A stretch of 64,000 nt of DNA from Saccopteryx bilineata (taxonomy: Eukaryota > Chordata > Mammalia > Chiroptera > Emballonuridae), in assembly GCF_036850765.1 (NCBI RefSeq), contig NC_089493.1, forward strand, positions 296,063,849 to 296,127,848, in the 5' to 3' direction. The position numbers and the translations under genes were made by a program. Each line of letters begins with the position of its first letter. Positions within the stretch are counted from its first letter, which is position 1. Below are positions 1-11,399 of this stretch, one piece after another. The notes beneath the pieces are model-generated. The model saw only the letters and a program-made list of their open reading frames with translations. It had not been told where the DNA came from and did no database searches.

Positions 1-1029
1 TGGCCAGGCTAAAGTATATATTCTTATCGGTGGAGACTCTCAATGTGACATGATACAAACCGGCTCAAGCCAGATAAAGAGACTTTCCTGATGTCCATCA
101 ATCGTCGTACTTAGAGAGAACGAACGTCCATGCTCGGGGCCGCTGTCCTCAGAAACCCTTCCCCGTCTCCGTCTCCTGACTCCTCTGCTGCCCGGGCCTC
201 CCTCCGTGCCCCGAGCAGCTGCAGACCTGGCTCTTCCCTCTGCTCAGCGCCCCGCCTGCCCCTGACCAGCCCCTGTGGCTGGAGGGACAGAACCCTCGGG
301 TTGGGGTCCTGGATGCCAGCCTGACCGCTGGCCCCCCGGGGGTCCAGTGTACGGTCTTGATGGCGGCCCTCTTCCTGGAACACCTCTCACATCACAGCTG
401 GACTCATCTGGACGTCCTTCTGTCTCCTCGGCAGGACAGGATGGCCTCCCGGCTACCCCGCCTCAGCCCTTTACAGCCCCAGCTCCCGCGTGCTGCCTCT
501 GTCCCACACCCTGTGTTCCAGCCCCGGCGAGCTGCTCCCCTTTTCCAAACAGACCTGGACCGCGTGGCTTTGCGGCCTCTGTACGTGCTGTTCCGCCGGC
601 TGCAATTCCCCGTCCCCTTACTCACTCTCTGGGCTTCTGGGTCATGCCCGGGTCACCGGGCACCGTGTCATCTCCTCCCTGTCCCCACCCGCCTCTGCCT
701 CCCGTGCTCCTCCCCTGGGGCAGGACTGCGAGGTGCAGGTGACTTCAGGAAGACCCCAGGACCCCCGAGGACTCAGCCCATGCCTCGTCTGTGCGGTGAT
801 GAGCGTTCAGTGTCTGCGGAAAGGTCACTCTCTCGGTCGTTTTTACCATCTTTGAGCACACGGTGGGCTCCCGTGCATTTCTGCCCTGCGGTCAGTGCCT
901 CCCTCTCCCTGGGGAAGAGCTGACCGCCTTTGGGCCGGCCACCGGAACCCACCTGTCCCCTGTGCTCACGAGAGCCCGATGTGCCCAAAAGTGTTCATGC
1001 CTGGGAACATTCTTTATTTTTTAATTTTT
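1..1029. other. GC-rich unassigned flank
   Basis: No splice-bounded or conserved open frame recognised. Overlapping open frames on both strands reflect high GC. No repeat recognised with confidence. Confidence 0.4.
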
Positions 1030-1081
1030 ATTTTATGTATTTATTTCTTTAAAATATTTTATTTATTCATTTTAGACAGAG

Positions 1082-1132
<51 letters not shown>

Positions 1133-1262
1133 GAGAGAGAAGGGGGGAGGAGCAGGAAGCATCAACTCTCATAGGTGCCCTGACCAGGCAAGCCCAGGGT
1201 TTCGAACCGGCGACCTCAGCATTTCCAGGTCAACACTTTATCCACTGTGCCTCCCCAGGTCA
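1030..1262 (-). mobile_element. tRNA-derived SINE, group A
   Basis: On the minus strand the head reads GCCTGACCTGGGGAGGC with a degenerate box A, then CCGGTTCGAAACCCTGGGCT (box B). A body with GAAGCATCAACTC-like sequence (as its complement), a long CT microsatellite (GA on plus, about 1081-1140) and an A-rich tail follow. Same architecture as the copies at 31576 and 58760. Confidence 0.85.
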
Positions 1263-1269
1263 GGCTATT

Positions 1270-1447
1270 TTTATTTTTTTTAATGTTTTATTTTATTGAT
1301 ATTTTAGAGAGAGGAAGGAAGAGAGCAGGAGAGAGAGAGAGAGAGACAGGAGGATCTGTTCCTATATGCGCCCTGACCGGGGATCGAACCAGCAACCTCT
1401 GCATTCCGGGTCGATGCTCTACCGAACCGAGCTATTGGGCCAGGGCG
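1270..1447 (-). mobile_element. tRNA-derived SINE, group D (short)
   Basis: Minus-strand head GCCCTGGCCCAATAGCTCGG, box B GGTTCGATCCCCGGTCAGGG, CT-rich body and A-rich tail. It abuts the group A SINE, so one may have inserted next to or into the other's tail. Confidence 0.8.
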
Positions 1448-2595
1448 GGAACATTCTTTAATCGATGACTAACAGGTGGAGGTGGGGGCACTCCAGCTCC
1501 TTTGCCTTTTGGGGCCTCTCTAAATAGGACCCACACTGTTTCCAAAGCGCCCTGGCAGGTTGAACCAGCACTGGCCTCTGGGTGGCTTTCTGCAGTTAAC
1601 ACCCCCTTACCTGGTCCCCTTGCCCCCCCCCCACCACACATCCCCACTCCCCTGCCTGTCCTCCCTGGGAGCACCCCCTGACACGTCACTGTCACACGCA
1701 ATCCTGGTCCTGGCACCCCAGACCTGCTCCTGGGGGGCCCAGCCGCAGACAGACAGACAGAGCTGAGGACTCATTGAACAGAATGAGGACAATGAATTCA
1801 GAGACCAGTAACTGCTTCTTGATCCCCAACTGCTTGGAAGAAACGAGAGCAGGAAAAGGGTCCTGCCCTTGGGGTGTCTCTCTTTCAAAAAGATAAAAGA
1901 CTTCAGGCGTATAGAAACCTTTTTACCCTTGGGGACCGCTGGGAACAGGGTTATTCCTGTGAAGGCAGAAGTCACCTGAGCGTCAGTGACTTTGACGAAG
2001 CCCGTTGGCTCTCTGACATCCATACAACAGCCCGGATGGTTAACTCTCTCCGGGATCGGCAGGAAATTCCCAGCGGACTGGTCCGCAGACCGGCAGTTAA
2101 AACACGCTGAGCTAATAATGATCTATAGAATGAAATGTGATGAAGAGTAAGAAGGTATATAATAAGACTTGCAAGGAAGAAGGGGTCAGTAGGGACATTG
2201 GAGATGTCAGAGGCTGGTCAGACTTCACGGGCAGGAGTGAGACTCGGTCCCCACCTTGAAGGCCGGCTAAGAAGTCACGGGCAAAAGGCCCAGTGAAGAC
2301 AGCAGCATGACGAGAGGTTCAAGTCAGGACATGGAGACTTGGAACCCATTCAAATGAGTTGGGACTTTATCTGATAAGGTGATGGTAGGGGTGGGGGGGG
2401 AGTTAACATTAATTTATTCATTCAACAAACATTTATTGAGTAGTTGTAACAGGTGGCACACCCGGACAGTAACAAGGTGTTCTTTCTCTGGGAGGGTGTT
2501 CTGTTAAGTTCTATTAAAGGAACTGCCTGTTCTGGCCACCAGAATCGTGACTCTACTTATTAGTGGGATCCACCTCTAAATTCCTGGAGAGTTTC
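1448..2595. other. Unassigned sequence with an old repeat
   Basis: No gene seen. 2120-2400 resembles an old interspersed repeat (GTTGGGACTTTATCTGATAA-type wording). 2405-2450 (TTTATTCATTCAACAAACAT) matches the start of a common L2-like repeat. Family assignment is weak. Confidence 0.35.
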
Positions 2596-2730
2596 TTTTT
2601 CTTTCTTTTCTTTCTTTCTTTCTTTCTTTCTTCTTTCTTTCTTTCTTTCTTTCTCTTTCTTTCTTTCTTTCCTTCTCTCTCTCTCTCTCTCCCCCCTCTC
2701 CCTCCCTCTTTTTTCTTTCTTTCTTTATTT

Positions 2731-2769
<39 letters not shown>

Positions 2770-3035
2770 CTTTCTTTCTTTCTTTCCTTCTCTCTCTCTC
2801 TCCCCCTCTCCCTCCCTCCCTCTTTTTTTTCTTTCTTTCCTTCTCTCTCTCTCCTTTTCTCCCTCCCTCTTTTTTCTCTCTTTCTCTTTCTTCTTTTCTT
2901 CCTTCCTTTCTTCCTCCCTCCCTCCCTCCTTCCCCCCTCTTTCTTTTTTCTTTTTCTTTCTTTCTTTCTTTCCCTCCCTCCCTCCCTCCCTTCTCTCTCT
3001 CTCTCTCTCTTTCTTTCTTCCTTCTTTCTTTCTTA
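2596..3035. repeat. Long polypyrimidine (CTTT)n/(CT)n/(CCCT)n tract
   Basis: About 440 bp with almost only C and T on the plus strand, in blocks of TTTC, CT and CCCT. Any open frames here (poly F/S/L or K/E/R) are artefacts of the repeat. Confidence 0.97.
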
Positions 3036-3368
3036 GTTTTATCCCATGTGTACCTGGTTTTCTGATTATCCAGCAAAACATTATGGTTATACACAGTCAA
3101 ACATGTGCAGGATGGCACACAGCAGGGAAGGAATTGTCTCCTATTCAAGGAAGAGGACTGGGAATCCGGGCTGGGAGGAGCCTCGGCGATTAGAACAGCT
3201 CAGCTCGTGACAAACCGCCAAGTTCTGAACAGAGAGCCGGTGGACGTGGCAGGTGACACCACCGCGAAATGTCTCCGCGTCCTTGGAGAACCGAGACGGG
3301 GGCATAGAGAAGCTCGGCTCTCTGCTACCCGGGAAGTCGGGAGTTTTAGTCAGCATATCATGAGCGTT

Positions 3369-3536
3369 TTTTTTTTTAATTGATTGATTGATTTTAGAGA
3401 AAAAGAGGAAGGAGTGAGGGGAGAGAGAGAGAGGAACATTGATCTGTTCCTGTATGTGCCCTGACTGGGGATTGAACCAGCAACCTCTGCACTTTGGGGT
3501 GCTGCTCTAACCAGCTGAGTTATCGGCCAGGGCTCA
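3369..3536 (-). mobile_element. tRNA-derived SINE, group D
   Basis: Minus strand: AGCCCTGGCCGATAACTCAG head, box B GGTTCAATCCCCAGTCAGGG, a CT body and an ATTGATTGATT tail. Flanks CATGAGCG (3359-3366) and CATGAATG (3535-3542) suggest a short target-site duplication. Confidence 0.8.
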
Positions 3537-5670
3537 TGAATGTTTTTCAATGGCAACTGTATCTGGGAGGCACCAGCCACACGGCGGAGGGAAGAAGAGG
3601 TGTATCACCAGGAAAGCTCCCCAGAGCTCCGCCCCGCCCCAGCAGTTTTCTGTCTCTGTCTCATCAGCCAGAGCCGTGTCATGTGGGCACCCTCTCTATC
3701 TGCCGGGGGGGGGGGGGCTGGGAAGGCAGTGGCAAGGGGGGGGGGGGGAAATGGGAAATACCTCTATTTACAGAAAACTGAAAGTGTCAGCCGGAAGACC
3801 AGAAGCACCACCAGCAGCACAAGACGAAACGTAAGAACTGCTTGTCCAGAAAAGAACTCCACCGAGAGAGTGGACAGGCAGCTGGCACCGGGGAGGAGGG
3901 ATGCTGCGAAGGAATTGTTCGCAGACCGACAGAGAGCTACAAATCAACAAGGGAAAGACAGACAGCTCCATAGGATAAAAAAGGATATCTGTGTGTCTGT
4001 CCGTTTACCCATCTATCTTCAGTCTCTGCACAGAAGAGAGTGTCCAGATGACTTATAAATATTTGAGCATCTATTCACTGTCGTCGGCTATCAGAGAAAT
4101 AGCCGTGACAACCACCGGTTCCCGTCAGGCACATGCCCGCCCGTGTGGCCACCAGGAGAGACGGGCGTCACAGAGCGTCAGGAGGATGTAGAGCCGAGGT
4201 GTGTGTGTGGGGGGCGGTCACGCCTTGCGGGGCAGACCGGGAACTGGTGTGATCGCTGAAAGTCCACTTCAGTTTCCTGCAGCCAGACTCCGGCTCGAGC
4301 GCAGACTGCCCCGCGTCCAGCACCACGCGCTCCCTCAGTGCCCTCCCTGGCGTCCTTGGTGCAGTGAAGGTCACTGAGGGGTGAAGGCTGCGGGCTTTGG
4401 TGATGTGACAACAGGCTAAGCGGCGCTAACAAACAGGCCCAGCGGCGTCACGGCACAGACGAAATGAAATAAAAAAAAAAAATGCACTTCTTGCTCATGT
4501 CACGGTCTTTGGTGGCTGGCCAGGACTGGGGGCATCTCTTCCAGGCGCTCCTTCTGCAGAAGTGGTGAGTCTGTCATCCCCCACCCGGGGGCTTCAGAGG
4601 TGTCACCAGCAAGGTGAGCTGTGAGGGGGAAGAGTGTGACAAGGGGCCCCTCTGGTCGGTCTCAGCAACCCCCCGAGAGCAACATCGCTCACACTACTCA
4701 GAGGAACCCAGGCCACACGGCACCAGCCGCAGGGGCGGGACCACGACCCGGCTGCCGCGGAAGCTAGAAATGAACTTGGACGAGAAGCTACTGCGTGTCT
4801 CTGGCACGACGTGGCTTAGGGACACCCGCAGTATTGTATCCCAGAAGGAAAAAAGAAACCTCAGCGTAGTGACAGGCCTTCAAACACGTCTCTGTTTTGA
4901 GGGAAGAGCGGGCAGCGCTGCCCGCAGAGCGCGCCGACCTCGTCTGTTCGGACGCCGTCCTGCCAAGTTGCCTTCTCTTCTTGGCCACGGGTGCTGGGTG
5001 GGAAGACAAAGGGATGTGTTCAAACTGGAAACACTCGGCAGATGTTTTACCATCTGCATTCGCTGCGTAAGGAGCGGCACGTGAATATGGCAGAGATTGT
5101 GAAGGCACGCTTGGCAAACGGCTGACCTCTGATAAGTGTCACGCTGAAGACCTCGGGCCGTGTCTCTGAAGCTGGAGGAACCGACTCCATGTGGCAGAGT
5201 GGCCCCGTGGCAGCTTGTGCCACGAGGTTCAGGCTGACGGCAGACCGGCCCCGTTGGGGGCCTGGGCAGGTCCTAGGGGTCCATGAGTGCAGCCCTGCCC
5301 TGAGGGACATCTGAGGCCAGGGCCCTGGCTCTTGCTGGCAGGGTCCTTAGGGCCTGAGCAGGGCCGTGTGGGCCCGGCAGGTGCCAGCAGCTCGTGCCGG
5401 GCAGCTAGCTGCCGCCTCCAGCTTCCTCTGCCCTCCGCTCCATTGGGCCTCCTCCAGAGGGCAGGGTCCTTGGGTCCTTTCTATGGAAGACGCTGTCCTC
5501 TGGCCCCAGGCCTGGCTGGCTGGCTGGCGGCCCACGGGCTGCCGCACTTCCTGAGGGGAGCGGACGGAGTGAGTCCAGGGCTCAGGTCGAAGCCCCGGCC
5601 TTCCTGGAAATGGTCAGCCGGTGGAGGACTTTCTGGGTATCCCATCCGGGCCAGTTACCGAGAGCTGAAC
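3537..5670. other. Unassigned sequence
   Basis: No exon or repeat recognised with confidence. Contains G runs at 3704-3715 and 3736-3748. Open frames in this stretch have no recognisable similarity. Confidence 0.35.
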
Positions 5671-6040
5671 TGGGCCCCGGGGGCAGGAGGCGGAGCACGG
5701 AGGGGCCCCCCGGGAGATGAGAGCCCCCTCCCTGGCCCCGGGGGCAGGAGGCGGAGCACTGAGCAGCCCCCGGGAGATGAGAGCCCCCTCCCTGGCCCCG
5801 GGGGCAGGAGGCGGAGCACTGAGCAGCCCCCGGGATATGAGAGCCCCCTCCCTGGCCCCGGGGGCAGGAGGCCGAGCACAGAGGGGCCCCCCAGGAGACG
5901 AGAGCCCCCTCCCTGGCCCCGGGGGCAGGAGGCGGAGCACTGAGCAGCCCCCAGGATATGAGAGCCCCCTCCCTGGCCCCGGGGGCAGGAGGCCGAGCAC
6001 AGAGGGGCCCCCCGGGAGATGAGAGCCCCCTCCCTAGCTG
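5671..6040. repeat. 60-bp GC-rich minisatellite, about 6 copies
   Basis: Unit of 60-61 bp containing GGCAGGAGGCGGAGCACTGA and GATGAGAGCCCCCTCCCTGG. Copies differ at a few sites (CTGAGCAG or CAGAGGGG; GAGATGAG or GATATGAG). Open frames across it on both strands are repeat translations. Confidence 0.95.
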
Positions 6041-6099
6041 TCGTCTGATGACCGGTGTTGCTGAGAGCTTTGGCCCAAGCATGCTTTCCTTTTCTGCTT

Positions 6100-6600
6100 T
6101 TTTCATTAAAAATTTTTTTTTTAAATTTTTAAAAATTTATTTGAGTTTCTTGGGATCACACTGATTTGCAAAGCCATATGGGTTTGAAGTGTACAGATCA
6201 ATAGAGTGCCATCTACACACCACCTTGTGTGGCCTCTGCCCCAAGCAAAATCTCTTTCTGCCCCCCCCAACCCCTTGCTCTCTTTCTCCTCCCCCCCCCC
6301 CCCCCAGGGCTGCCGAGTCTGCTTTCTGATCCTGGGTGGGGCACAGCCTTCTGACGTTGACTTGAGAGAACAAACTGGCACTCTTCAGAAAACGGTCAGT
6401 CTGTGTTGTCCAAAGCAGCTCTTTCACCCTTGCCCGAGGAAGCACTACCAGTGTGTTCACTGTGGCAATCGTTTGCAACGGCAGGAAACCAGGAACTGTC
6501 TAGGTGCCTACAAATAAGGGCACGATGAATCCCACGTGGTTGTGACCATCAAAAGAAACAGCCTGATCCACGTGTGTCCATATGACTAGAGCTAAAAGCA
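6100..6600. mobile_element. Degraded L1 fragments
   Basis: 6120-6230 reads like an antisense L1 3' end (TTTGAAGTGTACAGATCAAT). 6450-6595 reads like a sense L1 fragment (GCAACGGCAGGAAACCAGGA, then AGGTGCCTACAAATAAGGGC). Broken by a C run at 6290-6305. Followed by a (CA)n stretch at 6600-6630. Confidence 0.5.
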
Positions 6601-7273
6601 CACACACACACACACATACACACACACACAGTAGTAAGCGATTCTTTCATGACGCAGAATGATAGGTGTATTGCCTATTATTTTCAAACATCAAACTATC
6701 CCAGAGCTGAGTGGTGTTAACAAACAAACAAACAAGATCATCTTCATAGTTGATGTGAGCCATGAACTTAAGTGCAGTGGAGCAGAGAGGGTCTGGTCCA
6801 GGGTCTCTCGTAAAGTTACGAGCAAGATGTCAGCTGGGGCTTGTGGCCACCCCAGGTCTTGACCGACCTGAGGAGTCTGTCTCTAAGAGGGCGCGCTCAT
6901 ATGGCCCTCGAGTCTGTGTTGGTCGTTCGTGAGAGGCCTGCGTTCCTCCCCCAGCGGACCTCTAACCCTGGGGCTCCTTGAGTATCCTTGCAACACGGCG
7001 GCTAGCCACCCCCAGAGGGCACAAACAGGAGGGCGGACGGAGGAAGCAGCCCTGTCTTCTCGGCCAGCTCCGGAAGGCACGCCCGGTCACTGCTGCTGTG
7101 TTCTGTTCATGAGGAAGAAGAACTCACGAAGCTGGGCCTACACTGGAGAGCCCCCGCGTGAGGCTCCGTGTGTCGAAGGAAGGAAGGAGTGTCAAAGAAT
7201 TCGTGCTCCTATTTTTAACGCTGGTATCTGTACGGTCTGACGCCGTGTACGTAGTTTTAAAACGACACACTGC

Positions 7274-7465
7274 GCAGGTCGGCTCGGCCAATCCCCGCTT
7301 CCTACCTGGGCTGCGGCGGTTGCTTCCGGGGCGGGTGGGATACGCGTCAGGCCAATCAGATTCTCCCGCAGGTCGGCTCGGCCAATCCCCGCTTCCTACC
7401 TGGGCTGCCGCGGTTGCTTCGGGGGTGGGGGGTGGGATACGCGTCAGGCCAATCAGATTCTCCCC
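7274..7465. repeat. 94-bp tandem duplication with CCAAT boxes
   Basis: Two copies (7274-7367 and 7368-7465), each with GGCTCGGCCAATCCCCGC near the start and CAGGCCAATCAGATTCTC near the end. This gives four CCAAT boxes, all in the same orientation, in a CpG-rich setting. The copies differ by a few substitutions and a short G-rich insertion. No gene assigned. Confidence 0.9.
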
Positions 7466-7570
7466 AGCACGTGCGTTCTGGAGAGTCCCTCTTTGTTCTG
7501 GGGCCGCTGAGCTTTTAGGGTATGACTCTTGGACTGCAGCGGAACTGAGAGGACCTTCCTGAAGGACAGA

Positions 7571-7581
7571 GATAGATAGAT

Positions 7582-7618
<37 letters not shown>

Positions 7619-7659
7619 GATAGATAGATTAGATAGATAGATTAGATAGATAGATAGAT

Positions 7660-7693
<34 letters not shown>
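7571..7693. repeat. (GATA)n and (GA)n microsatellite
   Basis: GATA/TAGA units with interruptions, running into about 14 GA repeats. Confidence 0.97.
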
Positions 7694-7694
<1 letters not shown>

Positions 7695-7884
7695 CCTGGT
7701 TGAGATCATCTGAGTCTCTGGATCCAGACATACTGGAAGCCTGTATTGTATCACTGAGCTTTTCACTTATATGAAACAGTAACCTCTCCCCCCACTTCCG
7801 CTTTATTTTATGCTGGCTGGAATTGGGTTTCTGTCCTTTGCCACCACAACGTTCTTGATGTCTACAACATGTTACGGTGTTAGT

Positions 7885-8325
7885 CACGGTTCTCTAGAGA
7901 AGCAGAGACAACCAGGAGATAGACAGAGGTGAAGAGATGGGTTATAAAGAATTGGCCAGTCTTCCGATGGAGGCAGAGGTGTCTCACCATCTTCCGTCCG
8001 CAGCCTGGGACCCAGGAAAGCTGGTGGTTGGTGCAGTTGCTGTCCGATTCCGAAGGCCCGAGAACCGGGGAGAAATGACATAGGTTCTATCCGCGTCCGA
8101 GGGCCCGAGAGTCGGAGATCTGATGCTGTTACCCCGAGTCCAGGCAGTCAGACAGGGGGAGCGGACTCCCTCTTCCTCCACCTTTCTGTCCCGTGCAGGC
8201 CTTTCACGGATTGGAGGGGGCCCGCCCACACACATCGGGGAGGGCAGTCTGCTGGACTCAAACGCTACTAAGCCTCTGAGTTTTTAGGGGACTTTGTTAC
8301 CTGACAACAGCTAACGAAGGCTTGT
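7885..8325. repeat. Ancient interspersed repeat, family unresolved
   Basis: Begins GTTCTCTAGAGAAGCAGAGA, a common ancient mammalian repeat motif. Ends with GTTACCTGACAACAGCTAAC-type wording. The repeat at 61990-62280 may be a related family in the opposite orientation. Confidence 0.4.
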
Positions 8326-8887
8326 ATTTAGGATCCGTATAATTAAAATGATCTGGGATTTTTAGGTTTAGATTGCTCAGGTCTCTTGGACTGGAGTTTT
8401 TCTTTGTTGCCATTCCTGTCCTGGGTGGGTGGAGGGGGGAGGGGTCTTTATTTGGAATTTGTTTCTTAGGCTAGAAGAGTTTCTTGGTGAACGTTGTTTC
8501 ACTTCCCTGGAAATGGATCACTATCTTCCCAGGAAATGTCTTGTTATGTTAACAGTGATGTCTAACCCTCAGACGTGGATGGATGACCTCATTCAGACAT
8601 AACCTAGTTTTTCTGCCTGGTTCTCGTAGGAGATTTTTCCTGTATGTTTGAGTTGTTAAAAGTTTCACAGGCTATCGACAGATTTGGGGGCCTTTTTTTT
8701 TTCTTTTTCTTTTTCTTTTTTTTTTTTTTTGCCAGATAATTACAGAATCATTTTACAATATGGCTTCAAATATTTCTTCTGGTCAGTGGCTATTTCTTCT
8801 GCTATTCCTTTGCATCTTTCTTCTCTGTCTGTTCCTTGGGGGGGGGGGGGGATAACATGGACGTTTATCCCTTACTGCCAATCTGCT

Positions 8888-8889
8888 TT

Positions 8890-8962
<73 letters not shown>

Positions 8963-9018
8963 TCTCTTTCTCTCTCTCTCTCTCCCTCTCTCTCTTTCTT
9001 TCTTTCTTTCCTCTTTCT
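8888..9018. repeat. (TTTC)n microsatellite
   Basis: About 70 bp of uninterrupted TTTC units followed by CT-rich variants. A related T-rich block lies at 8694-8732. Confidence 0.97.
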
Positions 9019-10058
9019 GTCTGCACTCCAACACCTTCAATCTGTACGTCAGTCACGTTCATCGGCTTGATTTCGGGCGACGCGGTCCGTGAGCTGCTTT
9101 TGCAGCCTTTCATGCCCTCGGAATGTTTTCTCATTAAGAATTGTTTGAGAGGTCGACAGCCTCCACGTCTCGAGACTACAAACCAGCGTCCCCCCCCTCC
9201 CCCTTCAATTCCATCCCCTGGGTTGTCGAGGTGACTTGTTCGTGGGGAACCTTGGCTCTCCCTTCTCCTATCGCTCCTGCTTTTTGACCTCCGCGGTCTC
9301 CGCCCGTGCCGTCATCGGCCGCTATTTGCTCGTTCTTATAGAAGGAGGCCCGTGTTTGTTCAGCTCTGGGTGTTAAGATGGGTTAAACAGTCTGTTTAAA
9401 CATTTTTTTTGGCCCAGACAAAGAGAGGAGGGAAAGCGTGTATTTGCTGTACCTTCACTGCGCCCTGTTAAAGAGTCAGCAAGCTGTGGGCGCAGGGCGG
9501 GGCTCCAGCCTCCCCGAGCAGATGCTCTAAGGGATTTCACCTTTGTGCCCACAGCGTCTCTCCACCTCAGGTCTGCGGCTGGCGGCAGTCAGGTTTCCCC
9601 GGGGCGATGCCGCCGTTTTAACCCAGCCCAGCTGGTCTCAGGGTGGGGGGGGTTGGGGTGCCCTTGGGAGCAGCCTGTTTCACCTAGCGCATCTCTTGGG
9701 TGGGACAGACATTGGTGGGTGCTTCAGCAGCATCAAGTCTTGTCCCCCTTCTCATCCCCACAGACTGAGCCACTGCTGGTGTCCCAGCTGGTGTCCTCGG
9801 GGTTGCCAGGTGTCACAGAAGTCTTTTGGTCCCTTCCACCTCCTGGAATGGGCTTCTCTCTTGAACCTGGAATGAGTCATGGCTTGAGAACCCCCCCCCC
9901 CGCTTCCCAGCCCCCGCCCCCCGCCCCCCCCCCCCTCGGTCTGGTTGCAGAAACCCCTGCATGATTTTTGGCCGCCACAGAGGTGTGCTTCCCTGTTTTC
10001 CATCAGTGGGGTGAGGCTGTTTTCCTCCTAGGATCAACCTCATGCTCCTTCCGCCTCG
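9019..10058. other. Unassigned sequence
   Basis: No exon recognised. Contains a C-rich simple tract at 9890-9934. Open frames are GC-driven and not conserved as far as I can tell. Confidence 0.35.
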
Positions 10059-10059
10059 T

Positions 10060-10325
10060 CCTCCTCCTTCCCTTGGCTGACCAAGCCAAGCCTCAAGCCT
10101 CAGCTTAAACCCCCACTTCCCCCAGGGAGTGTTCCAGGAAGTCCCCCTAAGTAGACACCCTGAGCTACGCTCTTAGAAACTCCTGTCTTCTGCCTCTCGT
10201 AGAACTCACCCCTTGGACTTCTAACTCTGTTTACTGATCTGTCTTCCTCTGTAGTCTACAGGGCATGGGCAGTGCCTATTCGTACACTGAAAAAATGTTT
10301 ATGGAGAGCCAGGTGTACACATATA
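10060..10325 (+). repeat. L2-like LINE 3' fragment
   Basis: Text such as CCAGGGAGTGTTCCAGGAAG and CTGTTTACTGATCTGTCTTC with GGGCATGGGCAGTGCC fits the degraded 3' region of an L2 element. Low similarity, so moderate confidence. Confidence 0.45.
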
Positions 10326-10333
10326 GTATATAT

Positions 10334-10664
10334 CAGGGGTCCCCAAACTTTTTACACAGGGGGCCAGTTCACTGTCCCTCAGACTGTTGGAGGGCCGGAC
10401 TATAAAAAAAACTATGAACAAATTCCTATGCACACTGCACATATCTTATTTTAAAGTAAAAAAACAAAACGGGAACAAATACAATATTTAAAATAAAGAA
10501 CAAGTAAATTTAAATCAACAAACTGACCAGTATTTCAATGGGAACTATGCTCCTCTCACTGACCACCAGTGAAAGAGATGCCCCTTCCGGAAGTGCGGTG
10601 GGGGCCGGATAAATGGCCTCAGGGGGCCGCATGTGGCCCGCGGGCCGTAGTTTGGGGACCCCTG
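10334..10664 (+). mobile_element. Non-autonomous hAT transposon, copy 1
   Basis: 331 bp with terminal inverted repeats CAGGGGTCCCCAAAC / GTTTGGGGACCCCTG-type, flanked by a perfect 8-bp target duplication GTATATAT (10326-10333 and 10665-10672). Interior A-rich with no transposase. The 8-bp duplication and CAGGGG ends identify the hAT superfamily. Confidence 0.93.
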
Positions 10665-10685
10665 GTATATATGTATATATGTATA

Positions 10686-11370
10686 CTAGAAAGCCCAGCG
10701 GTCATACGAAATGACCGCTGTTCTAGATATTATAAATTGTAATTAAAATGATTTGTGCAAAGGTGTCTGCTAATTCAAACTGAATTACCCAGGGCAGGCG
10801 GCGAGGACGCCCCTTTTGCTTAGTGCCCCACGGGGTTTCCCCCTTCTACTTGCTTAATTGCTTAAAGTAGAGTGCAATGAAGGAAACCACTGGCGGTACA
10901 TTTCTTAAGAGCCACCGCTAGCTCAATAAATAAAGGTGATTTAAATAATAAAATGTTAATTCACATGTCAAAGATCTCTTTGTACACAACATTTCTTGTG
11001 TAGATCTTTCCATCATTTTTAAGCTCACCTTGCCGAGAAAGACGCATTTGCTCTGCGACTGAAGCAAGCCTTGTCTTTCTCTGCTCAGTGGTTTCTTTTT
11101 GTCGAGAAAGCCATTTTTGTGCAGCTTTAGCTCCTTTTCTCTCCTCTTCAGTGCTGTATTTTCTAGGAGGCATTCTTAAAAGAAATTACGTTAAGACGTA
11201 GTTTTTATGTGAAACAGATGATTGCCAATGCAAACAAATGTTCACCTTCCCCCTGACCCGCTCAATTTGCATTCAGCTGTGGCAACTTCACCCCATTGGC
11301 TAGTACAGTTACGCAAGCAACCAATAAGCTATCGGCGACAAACAGACACTTAAGCCGCATATAATAAAGA
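10686..11370 (-). mobile_element. Helitron, internally deleted, with both ends
   Basis: On the minus strand the element starts TCTTTATTATATGCGGC at 11370 and ends CTAG at 10689-10686, inserted between A and T (A|TC...CTAG|T) in an AT-rich target. Ten bases before the end is a hairpin: AGCGGTCAT and ATGACCGCT separated by a short loop (about 10695-10720). These are the defining Helitron features: 5' TC, 3' CTRR, subterminal hairpin, A-T insertion and no target duplication. 685 bp, far too short to encode Rep-helicase. Confidence 0.85.
10961..11173 (-). pseudogene. Residual N-terminal ORF of Helitron Rep/helicase (probable)
   Basis: A 70-codon frame starting MPPRKYSTEEERKGAKAAQK and rich in Lys/Arg/Gln, lying inside the Helitron in its sense orientation. 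The basic leader with a QKETTEQRKTRLA block resembles the N-terminal region of Helitron-encoded proteins, but no Rep or helicase motif remains. It ends after FDM at a stop. Probably a remnant left by internal deletion. Homology was not tested. Confidence 0.5.
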
Positions 11371-11399
11371 TATGTATATATGTATATATAATTCTGCCC

